This document shows, one piece after another, positions 44,188 through 52,514 of a stretch of 64,000 nt of DNA. A program made the translations under genes and the position numbers. The DNA comes from Lachnospiraceae bacterium (lineage in GTDB: Bacteria > Bacillota > Clostridia > Lachnospirales > Lachnospiraceae): assembly GCA_017556805.1 (NCBI GenBank), contig JAFYMC010000012.1, positions 1 through 64,000 of the forward strand, in the 5' to 3' direction. The notes under the pieces are model-generated. The model saw nothing but the letters and a program-made list of their open reading frames with translations. It had not been told where the DNA came from and did not search any database. Within the stretch, counting starts at the first letter, position 1. Each line of letters opens with the position of its first letter.

Positions 44188-45133
44188 AGATTTCCTCCAT
44201 CCGTTTCAATCCTACGCTGTTTTTCCTTACCTCCGCATAGGAATTCAGCCACATCATGCTTCCCATCAACATCCCGCCTCGGTACTGCAGCGCTTCGGTT
44301 AATATCCCGAAATCCAGTGTTCCTGCATTTATCATCTCACACCCGTAACAAAATAGCAAGAGATAACCGCCCCGACTTAACAGCATTTGCAAAAGCTCTC
44401 CCAAGGTCTTTCTGACATTGCTGCGCAGACGGGCTTTCACAACAGAAAGACTGCTTTCCCGATACCGTGCAAGCAACAACTCCTCCGCTTCGTACAACCG
44501 TATGGTAGCCCCGCACTCCACTGTAGTTTCCAAATACACCGTTGCCTGCTCCGTCGCCTCCTGTGCCTCCTTGGTCAGGCGTTCCATAGGGCGCACCACA
44601 AAGCCCTGTCGCAGCAACACATGGGGCACCAATACCGCCAGTTCCACCGCCAGCAAAAGCAAACTGATTCTCCCGAACAGCACCGCCGTCACTCCGATAC
44701 GGACCGTTGCAAACACCAGATGAGGCAGATTTAATGCTCCTGTCAAAAGATTCAGTGTCATGGTAACATCACTGTTTAACCGGGTCAGCCATGCCCCGGT
44801 AGTCTTTTCTTCAATTCGTTCCAAGGGCAGTTTCAACATGGACTCAAATAAGAACCGCTTCAGTTTTCCTACCAGCTTTGCGGAAAACACGGCAAACTTT
44901 CCCCACAGCGTTCCGTTATAAAGAAACAGGCACAGGTTTGCCACGCCAAACACGGCGCAAGTAACGAATAATCCCCTTTCATCTCCTGCTTCTATGGTCT
45001 GAAATGCATTGCGAAGAAACAGCGCATTGATAATGCATAGCACCGTATCCACAGGGCTGCGGAACAAAAGCAACACGCCATAGGTCACCGCTCCCCCCAG
45101 GCGCCGGAACACCTTACAAAGACTTTCTCTCAA
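44171..45133 (-). CDS. ABC transporter transmembrane protein (exporter type)
   Basis: 320-aa membrane protein with the six-helix exporter fold; the typical segment EEKTTGAWLTRLNSDVTMTLNLL and YEAEELLLARYRESS near the C-terminus match ABC_membrane domains. It lacks a nucleotide-binding domain, which must come from the neighbouring gene product. Its start lies inside the end of the ATPase gene by 20 bp. Direction is export by family; the cargo is unknown. Confidence 0.85.
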   Translation of the reverse strand: MRESLCKVFRRLGGAVTYGVLLLFRSPVDTVLCIINALFLRNAFQTIEAGDERGLFVTCAVFGVANLCLFLYNGTLWGKFAVFSAKLVGKLKRFLFESMLKLPLERIEEKTTGAWLTRLNSDVTMTLNLLTGALNLPHLVFATVRIGVTAVLFGRISLLLLAVELAVLVPHVLLRQGFVVRPMERLTKEAQEATEQATVYLETTVECGATIRLYEAEELLLARYRESSLSVVKARLRSNVRKTLGELLQMLLSRGGYLLLFCYGCEMINAGTLDFGILTEALQYRGGMLMGSMMWLNSYAEVRKNSVGLKRMEEIYGTEE

Positions 45134-45761
45134 AAAGCTTCCCCTCCTTTAGTACCAGTATTCTGTCGTAATTCCGTATGGTCTCTTCCCGGTGGGTCAC
45201 ATGAATCACTGTCTTCCCTTCCGTCAAACGGTCCAACGCCCGCAACAGTGCCTCCGCCGTCTCTCCATCCAATGCTGACGTCGGCTCATCCAATAATACC
45301 ACCGGTGCATCTTTTGCAATGGCTCTTGCAATGGCAATTCGTTGTGCCTGTCCGCCGGAAAGATTGCCGCCCCGTTCTCCCACAAGGCTGTGAAGCCCAT
45401 CCGGCAGTCCCCTCACCCATTCTTCCAGTTGCGCGGCCCGCACCGCCTCCCACACCTTTTCCTCAGGTATCGGGTGCCCACAGGTAATATTGTCCCGGAT
45501 GGACAGCGGAAACAGCCCCGGGGTCTGCATTACCATGGCCACCTGCTTCCGTATTCCCTCCGGTGCACGCTTTCCCGCCACCTCGCAATTCCCTTCTTTT
45601 ACCTGATACAGCCCCGCAAGAATCTTTAACAACGTACTTTTCCCGCTGCCGCTTCCTCCCAAAATCCCGATATGCTCTTTTTCCCGCACTTCCAAAGAAA
45701 TCCGGTCCAGAATCATTTTCTCACCGTAACTAAAACTAATCTCCCGCAACAATATGTTCAT
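45114..45761 (-). CDS. ABC transporter ATP-binding protein
   Basis: 215-aa nucleotide-binding domain. Walker A GGSGSGKSTLLKIL, Q-loop VMQTPG, signature NLSGGQAQRIAIARAI, Walker B VVLLDEPTSALD and H-loop THREE (with HVTHR) are all intact. It is flanked on both sides by exporter-type permease genes without such a domain and overlaps both by 26 and 20 bp. Together they look like a half-transporter pair split into separate chains. Confidence 0.9.
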   Translation of the reverse strand: MNILLREISFSYGEKMILDRISLEVREKEHIGILGGSGSGKSTLLKILAGLYQVKEGNCEVAGKRAPEGIRKQVAMVMQTPGLFPLSIRDNITCGHPIPEEKVWEAVRAAQLEEWVRGLPDGLHSLVGERGGNLSGGQAQRIAIARAIAKDAPVVLLDEPTSALDGETAEALLRALDRLTEGKTVIHVTHREETIRNYDRILVLKEGKLFERKSL

Positions 45762-46707
45762 GTTCCCGCTCTCCTTCTTCTTCCATACTCTCCCATACCC
45801 GTTCCAGATTTCCGCAAAAACGTCTGAAATTCGCCAAATGCACCGAAATGTTAATCATTACTCCCGATACGTTTCCCGACAGATTAATGAACACGTACAA
45901 AACTCCAATGGTCATCGTTCCCCGCAGAATCATTCCGCCTCCCACCAGCATCAGGAGCACCAACGGAATACAGGACAGCATACCCGAAACCGACATAAGT
46001 TTCGCCTTTGTTCTCTCCTGCTTCACCACCGAATCTTTCCAACCTTCAATTCTTTCCTCATAGTTTTGTCTGAGTAGCTTTTCCGCCTCATAAATCCGCA
46101 CCACCGGAAACAGGGAAAGCAGTGTCCCCGCCACACCGTTCATCTTCCTTTGCTGTTCCTGCTCTCTCTTGGTATAACGGTAAATCACCTTGCCGGAAAG
46201 TGTGGTATACACCGCCATTCCCGCCACAGGTATCAGGTACAGTAGCGTCAGCTTTGCATTCTGCGTCAGCAAAAACACCAAGTTAAACACAAAATTGACA
46301 ACCGTGGTACACAGCGTAAATAAATTGTCCGATATGTAACGGTTAATATCCTCCATCTCGTTTTGCTGGACGGAAATCAATTCCGCCGAATTCTCTTTGG
46401 CAAGGTCAGTATAATCTCTTCTCATCATCACCCTTGCCAGCTTCATGCGCAAATCATGCACCGCATATTCTCCCGCATAACCGGCAAAAAACTGCATTGC
46501 TCCCTGAAACAACGCCGCAATCACCAAACAGCCGGCACACCATGCAACGCATGTCCTGTCCAAACCGTCTCCCGCCTGTACACCGTCAATCAGTACCGCC
46601 AATTCCCGATTCCAAAGCAGGGTAACGATTACCGAACCCACACAGCAAAGCAAAGTCAACAGAACGGTTCCTTTCCGATTTTGGAATAGTTTGAATACAA
46701 AGGTCAT
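45736..46707 (-). CDS. ABC transporter transmembrane protein (exporter type)
   Basis: 323-aa first permease of the operon; six hydrophobic helices and the exporter segment AVHDLRMKLARVMMRRDYTDLAKENSAELIS near 85. Like its partner it has no ATPase domain. Its 3' end overlaps the ATPase gene. The MerR-regulated promoter lies directly upstream. Confidence 0.85.
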   Translation of the reverse strand: MTFVFKLFQNRKGTVLLTLLCCVGSVIVTLLWNRELAVLIDGVQAGDGLDRTCVAWCAGCLVIAALFQGAMQFFAGYAGEYAVHDLRMKLARVMMRRDYTDLAKENSAELISVQQNEMEDINRYISDNLFTLCTTVVNFVFNLVFLLTQNAKLTLLYLIPVAGMAVYTTLSGKVIYRYTKREQEQQRKMNGVAGTLLSLFPVVRIYEAEKLLRQNYEERIEGWKDSVVKQERTKAKLMSVSGMLSCIPLVLLMLVGGGMILRGTMTIGVLYVFINLSGNVSGVMINISVHLANFRRFCGNLERVWESMEEEGEREHEHIVAGD

Positions 46708-46764
46708 CCCCTCATCTCCTTCTCTTTCTTTTCTCCGGGCACAATCTTCCGTCCTTCTGACCTC

Positions 46765-46795
46765 ATCTTAAACTATGTCCCAAGGACAGAGTCAA
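46765..46795 (-). promoter_or_regulatory. MerR-type promoter and operator of the exporter operon
   Basis: TTGACT (46790-46795) and TAAGAT (46765-46770) are separated by 19 bp, two more than usual, and the spacer centre is a 9-bp dyad, ACTCTGTCC and GGACATAGT (46772-46780 with 46784-46792, one mismatch, 3-bp gap). This is the classic MerR-activated promoter architecture. The operon ends with a MerR gene. Confidence 0.85.
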
Positions 46796-46811
46796 GAGAG
46801 TTACGTTTTTA

Positions 46812-46861
46812 ATATAAAAAGGCAGTGACATCTACGATTTAAAACCATAAATGTCACTGCC
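46812..46861 (-). terminator. Terminator of the clostripain gene
   Basis: Perfect 11-bp stem GGCAGTGACAT/ATGTCACTGCC with a 19-nt loop, then TTTTTATA on the minus strand, about 70 bp behind the gene. Confidence 0.8.
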
Positions 46862-46931
46862 CAACTGTTCCGTCTTCCTTATCTTTTCATCATCTCAAAC
46901 GTTTGTATTCCTCTTATTCGATAACCGGACA

Positions 46932-49346
46932 TTACTCCGTAAATGCTTCTGTCCAGTACTGCTGATTGTAAATGTCCGTAAAACGGAAGGTCACTTTCAC
47001 ATCGCCTTCACCTACATCCACGTTGCTGATGACCATGTTGTCCGTTACCGTCATCTGCTCGCCCAGATAGTAGCTGTCCATGTACTCGCCGTTGTAGGAA
47101 TAGTAGTCACACAGGAAATCCAGCTTGTCGCCCACCTGCAGTGCCCCCATTGCCTTCGCCACGGTCTCGGTCTCGCCTTCCGTATATACGGCACGCGCTC
47201 CCGCAATATACCCCTGCGGTTTTGCATTATCAAATACCAAAATCAAATCCACACGATCACCGTTTAAGAGCGCCGGTACACGGCCGGTAATGGAGTAATT
47301 CGTGCCATCGTCCATAGTATCGATGTAATAGTACGCCACCGGTTGACCGTTGATGGCAAGCCAGGTACGGTCCGTTTCACCGATTAAATCACCGTTTTTA
47401 TCAAACTCAAATACATTATCGAAGCCCAAATCCACATAGCCTGCACCGTCATCGTAGAACATATTCATTTCAAGACCGTGTACCAGACTCCACTGCTCCT
47501 CGGAAAGATGCAATACTCTCTGTCCCGCGCTGTTTTCGGTCCACACAAGTGCGGAGGCGTCAAAGTAATTGTTGGACAAGTAGGTTGCCATAGCCTCCGT
47601 ATCCATTTCGCTTTCGCTGAAGAAATCGATATTTCCTCTGTCCAACCCCTCGATATTCCCACGGTTGCTTAAAAAGCTGCCAAGCAAGCTTCCGATAAGA
47701 TCGGCACTGCCGCCGGAGCTGCTCTGACTGCTGCCGCCGCCCAGTAAATTACCCAAAAGAGACGGTAAAGCGGAGGTGGTACCGCCGGCTGCGGTCTGAC
47801 CGCCCACTTCCAGACTTGCAAACTCCTGAATACAACGGGCATATTCCTTGTCCATACCGATGGCTTCATAGGTATCCACCACATTATCCACCGCAGACAC
47901 CTTCTTATATGGGAAGTAAATGGACAAACCGTAAGCATTGGTCATATCACTTGAAGTTCGGTTATACTTTACGGCCGCAAGCAAGGTCTGTGCCAATTCT
48001 TCTCCGGCTTCGGTGCCCATGTTCTTTGCCAAATGTACCAGGTCTACCTGGTCAATGGCAGATGCCTGAGCAAACTCTCTTGTATTGTAACGAGCATCGG
48101 ACACCGTCTTATACTCATTATTTTTAATCAACTGACTGGCCGACTTTGCGAACTCCTTGAAATCCGACGGTACCGTCTTCTCCAGCTCCGCCAAATCCAC
48201 TACGGAAAGAGTGGTCTTCTGGCCTCTGCACTTTACCGCACAAGTTTCTACAAAATCATCCACAATATTCTTGCCGATATCCAGAGTTGCCATGGATGTG
48301 TTTTCCCCCAAAGCCGTCAGCCAATCGGTGTAGTACCAGCCTACCCCCGGCTCCGTCTCCTCGGAAGCAATCATATAATCTGCATAATCGGTCAACATCA
48401 ATGCCGTTTCCAGCGTTGCCATCAGACAGGCATCAAACCCCACAAAGTCAAAGGTCACGCCACTCTTTTTCAACGCCTGGTTGATTTCGGACAAGTCCAT
48501 GGAACCGGTACTTGCAAACTTCTCGTCATAACCGTAACCGTTAATGGAACCGGAACCGTGGTCCCAGAAAATCAGCATATTACGGTTCGCCGGATATTCC
48601 TTGTCACACCACTTAATGAAACCGGTCAGGGTATCCGGATTCGTCATGGAAACCGCCTTATACTCTTCCAAAAGCTTCATCTTACCGTCTTTCAGCAAAT
48701 AAATCTGGTTCTTCGTACTGCTCACCACATTGTTCTGCCACTTAGAGCAACCGCCGGTATACACAAGCAGATTCACATTATCGCCCAAATCCGCAGCAAG
48801 CATCTCCTGCAAATCGGAAGTTCCCATACCCGCGCGGGACTCCAAATCGGTACCGCACATATACACCATAATCGTTACTTCATCTTTACCGTTTCCGAGA
48901 ATCTCGGTGCGCTTTTCTCTGGCCCCCTTTGCCACGGTAGTATTCAACTTACTCGTATTACTTTCCAAATCCCAGCCGGTACTGGTGGTACCGCTGTTTA
49001 ATCCGCCCAGTAAAGAGCCGAGATTTCCCAAGCTGCTTAAATCACCTAACACGGAAGATCCCCCCGAGGAATCCCCTGAGCCGGAGCCGCCGCCAAGCAG
49101 TCCCGCAAGGCCGCCTCCGCCACCTAAAAGCAATATGACTATCGCAATAATAATATACAGCATGGAACCTTTTCCGCCGGAGGAACGTGTCCCTCTGCCG
49201 GAATAACCGCCGCTACCGCCGCTTCCGGTACTGCTCGGTCTGCTTCCGCCTACCGGTCCCGTCCCAAGGCCGCTGCCGCGACGCTTTACGCCCTTGCTGC
49301 CTCCTGTCACATATTTTTGTCTGGCTCTCGGTCTGTTATTTGCCAT
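46932..49346 (-). CDS. Clostripain family (C11) cysteine peptidase
   Basis: 804-aa membrane-anchored C11 peptidase. Residues 1-60 are Gly/Ser/Arg-rich and cytoplasmic; 62-85 form one transmembrane helix; a Gly/Ser linker follows. In the catalytic domain His263 (IFWDHGSGS) and Cys307 (FDACLMA) form the expected dyad. The C-terminal half (about 560-804) is a separate beta-rich domain (VPALLNGDRVDLILVFDNAK). It would cleave after arginine outside the cell. Single-gene unit. Confidence 0.88.
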   Translation of the reverse strand: MANNRPRARQKYVTGGSKGVKRRGSGLGTGPVGGSRPSSTGSGGSGGYSGRGTRSSGGKGSMLYIIIAIVILLLGGGGGLAGLLGGGSGSGDSSGGSSVLGDLSSLGNLGSLLGGLNSGTTSTGWDLESNTSKLNTTVAKGAREKRTEILGNGKDEVTIMVYMCGTDLESRAGMGTSDLQEMLAADLGDNVNLLVYTGGCSKWQNNVVSSTKNQIYLLKDGKMKLLEEYKAVSMTNPDTLTGFIKWCDKEYPANRNMLIFWDHGSGSINGYGYDEKFASTGSMDLSEINQALKKSGVTFDFVGFDACLMATLETALMLTDYADYMIASEETEPGVGWYYTDWLTALGENTSMATLDIGKNIVDDFVETCAVKCRGQKTTLSVVDLAELEKTVPSDFKEFAKSASQLIKNNEYKTVSDARYNTREFAQASAIDQVDLVHLAKNMGTEAGEELAQTLLAAVKYNRTSSDMTNAYGLSIYFPYKKVSAVDNVVDTYEAIGMDKEYARCIQEFASLEVGGQTAAGGTTSALPSLLGNLLGGGSSQSSSGGSADLIGSLLGSFLSNRGNIEGLDRGNIDFFSESEMDTEAMATYLSNNYFDASALVWTENSAGQRVLHLSEEQWSLVHGLEMNMFYDDGAGYVDLGFDNVFEFDKNGDLIGETDRTWLAINGQPVAYYYIDTMDDGTNYSITGRVPALLNGDRVDLILVFDNAKPQGYIAGARAVYTEGETETVAKAMGALQVGDKLDFLCDYYSYNGEYMDSYYLGEQMTVTDNMVISNVDVGEGDVKVTFRFTDIYNQQYWTEAFTE

Positions 49347-49582
49347 AATAAAACCCTCACTTCTGTATAATTTCCTATGGAATGTTTTTCTTTAGCATAC
49401 CACATTTTGATAGAAAAGAAAATCCTTTTTCCCTTCTATATATCGTCTCTACCTTTCGTTTTCTGAATTAATTTATGAAATCACATTGCACTCTGCAGAA
49501 AAATAAGATAAGATATTACCGGAAGACGCTTTCGGACGGCATTCCGCCCTCCGGATGCAATTTAAGACCAAAGGAGACTCCT
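49347..49582. other. Divergent promoter region
   Basis: Separates the leftward clostripain-like gene from the rightward esterase gene. I see no gene or repeat. Confidence 0.4.
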
Positions 49583-50785
49583 ATGAAGAAATCTTTTTTC
49601 TTTTTACTTATGGCTGCCGCACTGACACTGGCGGGCTGCAGTAGCAAACCGGCAGAACCGGCCGTTGACAACACACAAAACGCACCGGCACCGACCGCTA
49701 CCGTGGAAGCTGCGGACGATACGGATGCCACGGCTACTCCGGAACCGACCGCCACTCCGCGCCCGACCAAAACACCGCGCCCGACGCCGACCAAGCGGCC
49801 GACTTCCACACCGGTTCCGACAGTAACCCCGACACCGACCAAAGCTCCGGTGACACCGACGCCGGCATTGTTCACTTACGACAGAGCCCGTACCTACACG
49901 GACAATGCGCCGACAAAGGCCATGCCGAACTATTTATATAACAACGACGCACCGCAGGGTTCCGTCATTAACTTTACCTACGAAACGAGAAATCATAAGG
50001 TTGATAACGGCAAAGTATATCAAAAATCCGCACTTGTTTATTTACCGGCCTCCTATGACGAAAACGACACCGAGACCAAGTACAATGTGCTGTACCTGAT
50101 GCACGGTGGCGGCGATTCTCCGAAGTGGTTTTTAGGCGGTGAAGGCTTAAAGAGTAAGTTTACCCGTATGCTGGACCACATGATTTATACCGGCGAAATC
50201 GAGCCGATGATTGTCTGCGCCGTATCCTACTATACCGAATACAGCAACGATGCCACAAGAAACTGTCTGGACTTCCACTATGAATTGATGAATGATGTGG
50301 TTCCGGTACTGGAGACCAAGTTCCATACCCACGCAGAGGATGTGACTCCGGCAGGCTTGGCCGCCTCCAGAACCCACCGTGCCTTCGGCGGTTTCTCCAT
50401 GGGCGGCGTTACCACCTGGTCCGTCTTTGAACATTGTCTGGACGAATTTGCTTACTTTATGCCGATGAGCGGCGACTGTTGGGCCATGGGTGGCACCGCA
50501 GGCGGCAGCAAACCAAAACAAACCGCAGAGCACCTGGCACAGGTGGTGGCAAACAGCGGAAAGACCGCAGAGGACTTCTTTATCTACTCCGGTTGCGGCA
50601 CCAGCGATTCCGCCAACCCGAATCTGACACCGCAAATAAACGCCATGAAGCTTCTCACGGACACCTTCCAGTACTGCGACAACTTTGTCAACGGCAACCT
50701 TTACCAGTGTGTTGTCCCTGGCGGACATGATGTGAACTCCGTCAACCAGGTACTGTACAACGGCGTACCGAAGCTGTTCCACTGA
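49583..50785 (+). CDS. CE1-type lipoprotein esterase
   Basis: 400-aa extracellular lipoprotein. Signal peptide with lipobox LAGC (Cys19), then a Pro/Thr-rich linker (about 50-95, PTPTKRPTSTPVPTVTPTPT). The esterase domain resembles feruloyl/acetyl xylan esterases of family CE1: nucleophile Ser272 in FGGFSMGG and His382 in PGGHDVNS; LMHGGGDS is the oxyanion region. ATG at 49583 follows AAAGGAG. It would free xylan of ester groups at the surface, upstream of the cytoplasmic xylosidases. Confidence 0.88.
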   Translation: MKKSFFFLLMAAALTLAGCSSKPAEPAVDNTQNAPAPTATVEAADDTDATATPEPTATPRPTKTPRPTPTKRPTSTPVPTVTPTPTKAPVTPTPALFTYDRARTYTDNAPTKAMPNYLYNNDAPQGSVINFTYETRNHKVDNGKVYQKSALVYLPASYDENDTETKYNVLYLMHGGGDSPKWFLGGEGLKSKFTRMLDHMIYTGEIEPMIVCAVSYYTEYSNDATRNCLDFHYELMNDVVPVLETKFHTHAEDVTPAGLAASRTHRAFGGFSMGGVTTWSVFEHCLDEFAYFMPMSGDCWAMGGTAGGSKPKQTAEHLAQVVANSGKTAEDFFIYSGCGTSDSANPNLTPQINAMKLLTDTFQYCDNFVNGNLYQCVVPGGHDVNSVNQVLYNGVPKLFH

Positions 50786-50832
50786 TTCATTATAACTTAC
50801 ATAGGGAGTAGCAAAGAACATTTAAATAAACT

Positions 50833-50867
50833 AACGGTGCCCTCATTCCTACGAGGACACCGTTTTT
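50833..50867. terminator. Terminator between esterase and acyltransferase genes
   Basis: AACGGTG/CACCGTT stem with inner CTC/GAG pairing, followed by T5; serves the convergent genes. Confidence 0.75.
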
Positions 50868-50870
50868 GTA

Positions 50871-52109
50871 TTATTTACCTACCGCCCGTTTATGTATCTC
50901 TTCCGTCGCAAAGGAAATCTTCGTAATGGCGTCTCTCTTCGTAAGATAACACCAGAAGCTGTCATCCGGAATCGAAATATCCACACAATCACCTCTGCCC
51001 AGATAATCGTACTCGATGTGGATGCTCTCCAGGCTCTTTGCACTGCGACGCAGCACATAAGGCTCTCCGTAGTAAGTACACTCCACTCTGGTTTCTTCGG
51101 GAGTCTGAATCAGCTTTCCCATCCCCTGCTTATAAAACTTCCAGGCATTCGGCAGAGTCTCAATTCGCACGTCATCCTCAAAATAATAGGTGCCGTTGTC
51201 GATTTCCTCTCTCACGCAAGCCCGCTCCCAGTTGCTCCAGTCCGGAATATGGGCAAACTCCGTCTCACCCTCCAATGCATGCAACTGTCCGTACTCGTCC
51301 ATCTCCCAGGTCTTTCCGCAGCTCTTACACCAAAGCTTCGTTCCCGCAGAATCTGTCTGATGCTCCGTCTTACAAGCCGGACACTTATACAAAAGCGCAT
51401 GAAGTCCGTCCGCGCGGCCCGGATGGTCGATTTTTATTTTGTTGTCCCGCTGCCATGCATAATCATCGTAGCGGAAATTGTCTGCAATCCGTGCATTGAT
51501 CTCATCCACCGACAAGGACTTTGTTTCCTCTGCGGTAATAATCTGCTTCATTTCCGCTTCCACAAAAGTCTTTTTGTTCTTTTTATTCCACTGCGGACAG
51601 GTCACAAAATTGCCGTGAATCATAAGCACTACCACCGGAACACCGAGAAGCCGCACCATCTTTCCGAGAGAATCCGGCAAATAGGACGTACATCCGTCCA
51701 GAGAATACCTTGCTTCCGGAAACAGCACAAAAATATTTTTCAGCTTATCCACACAGTACTTCATATTCTTCACCAGATGCAAATCCGTAATGAACTTCCG
51801 GGTTCCCAACACGCCCAGAGACCGCATCAGCGGCTCCGTATACGTCTTAAATCCTTCCAGCGTCATCACATTATTCACCTTGTATGGATGGGTTCCCTTT
51901 AACATCAGGTTAAAATCCACCATGGAAGAATGGGTCACCAACAATAAATACGGTTTCCCTTCCACGTCCTCCATCCCCACCTTGGTCAGCACTGCCTTCC
52001 GCTTCCGCAAATCCGGAAAACTGATAATCCCTTTCGCCAGCCCCATAATAAAGGTCGGTGAAATCGGCTTCTTTTCAAAATCAAACCGCTTAATTTTATC
52101 TTTCTTCAT
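50871..52109 (-). CDS. 1-acylglycerol-phosphate acyltransferase-like protein with zinc ribbon
   Basis: 412-aa protein. The N-terminal 200 residues are a PlsC-type acyltransferase domain (catalytic THSSMVD, HX4D form, and FPEAR motif). The C-terminal half carries a zinc ribbon CPACKTEHQ...CKSCGKTW and is beta-rich. Membrane-associated phospholipid acyl transfer is the likely activity, but the ribbon is unusual. A 400-bp intergenic element lies upstream. Confidence 0.8.
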   Translation of the reverse strand: MKKDKIKRFDFEKKPISPTFIMGLAKGIISFPDLRKRKAVLTKVGMEDVEGKPYLLLVTHSSMVDFNLMLKGTHPYKVNNVMTLEGFKTYTEPLMRSLGVLGTRKFITDLHLVKNMKYCVDKLKNIFVLFPEARYSLDGCTSYLPDSLGKMVRLLGVPVVVLMIHGNFVTCPQWNKKNKKTFVEAEMKQIITAEETKSLSVDEINARIADNFRYDDYAWQRDNKIKIDHPGRADGLHALLYKCPACKTEHQTDSAGTKLWCKSCGKTWEMDEYGQLHALEGETEFAHIPDWSNWERACVREEIDNGTYYFEDDVRIETLPNAWKFYKQGMGKLIQTPEETRVECTYYGEPYVLRRSAKSLESIHIEYDYLGRGDCVDISIPDDSFWCYLTKRDAITKISFATEEIHKRAVGK

Positions 52110-52256
52110 ATGTAAGCCCCCTAATTTTCATAACCCGTTGACACCGCAACAATATCTCATACCTCTATACTCATTATACACCAAAAGTGCGGCGAAAGAA
52201 ACCATACCGACGAAAAAAACTCAGCTATTGTTTTCACACAAATGAGGATTGCAAAG
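52110..52256. other. Upstream region of the acyltransferase gene
   Basis: Short AT-rich stretch; holds its promoter region presumably. Nothing else visible before the palindromic element. Confidence 0.35.
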
Positions 52257-52500
52257 AAATTGCCCCCTTTCAGAACTTTGAGAAAGTTGGAGGTGGAATA
52301 AATCAATTAGTTTTTGCTTTTCCCGAAGGGTCGCGTACTTAGCGCAGTCGATATCACCTCTTAGCGATTCTAAGTCTCGAGGCCACACCCGAGAGACATT
52401 TAGAATCGGTTAGAGGAAGATTGACGGAGCGTTGCGACTTGCAAAAACAAATTGATTTATTCCACCTCCGACAATTACATCCTCAAAAAGGGGGCAATTT
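52257..52500. repeat. 245-bp imperfect palindromic element
   Basis: The region folds on itself. Outer perfect 14-bp arms AAATTGCCCCCTTT / AAAGGGGGCAATTT at 52257-52270 and 52487-52500; then 29-bp arms with one mismatch at 52289-52317 and 52441-52469; and an inner perfect CGATTCTAA / TTAGAATCG pair at 52365-52373 and 52400-52408. No reading frame. It lies just behind the second GH120 gene. It could be a MITE-like insertion or a structured RNA; no T-run makes a simple terminator unlikely. Confidence 0.8.
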
Positions 52501-52514
52501 CAGTCTCCTCATGT

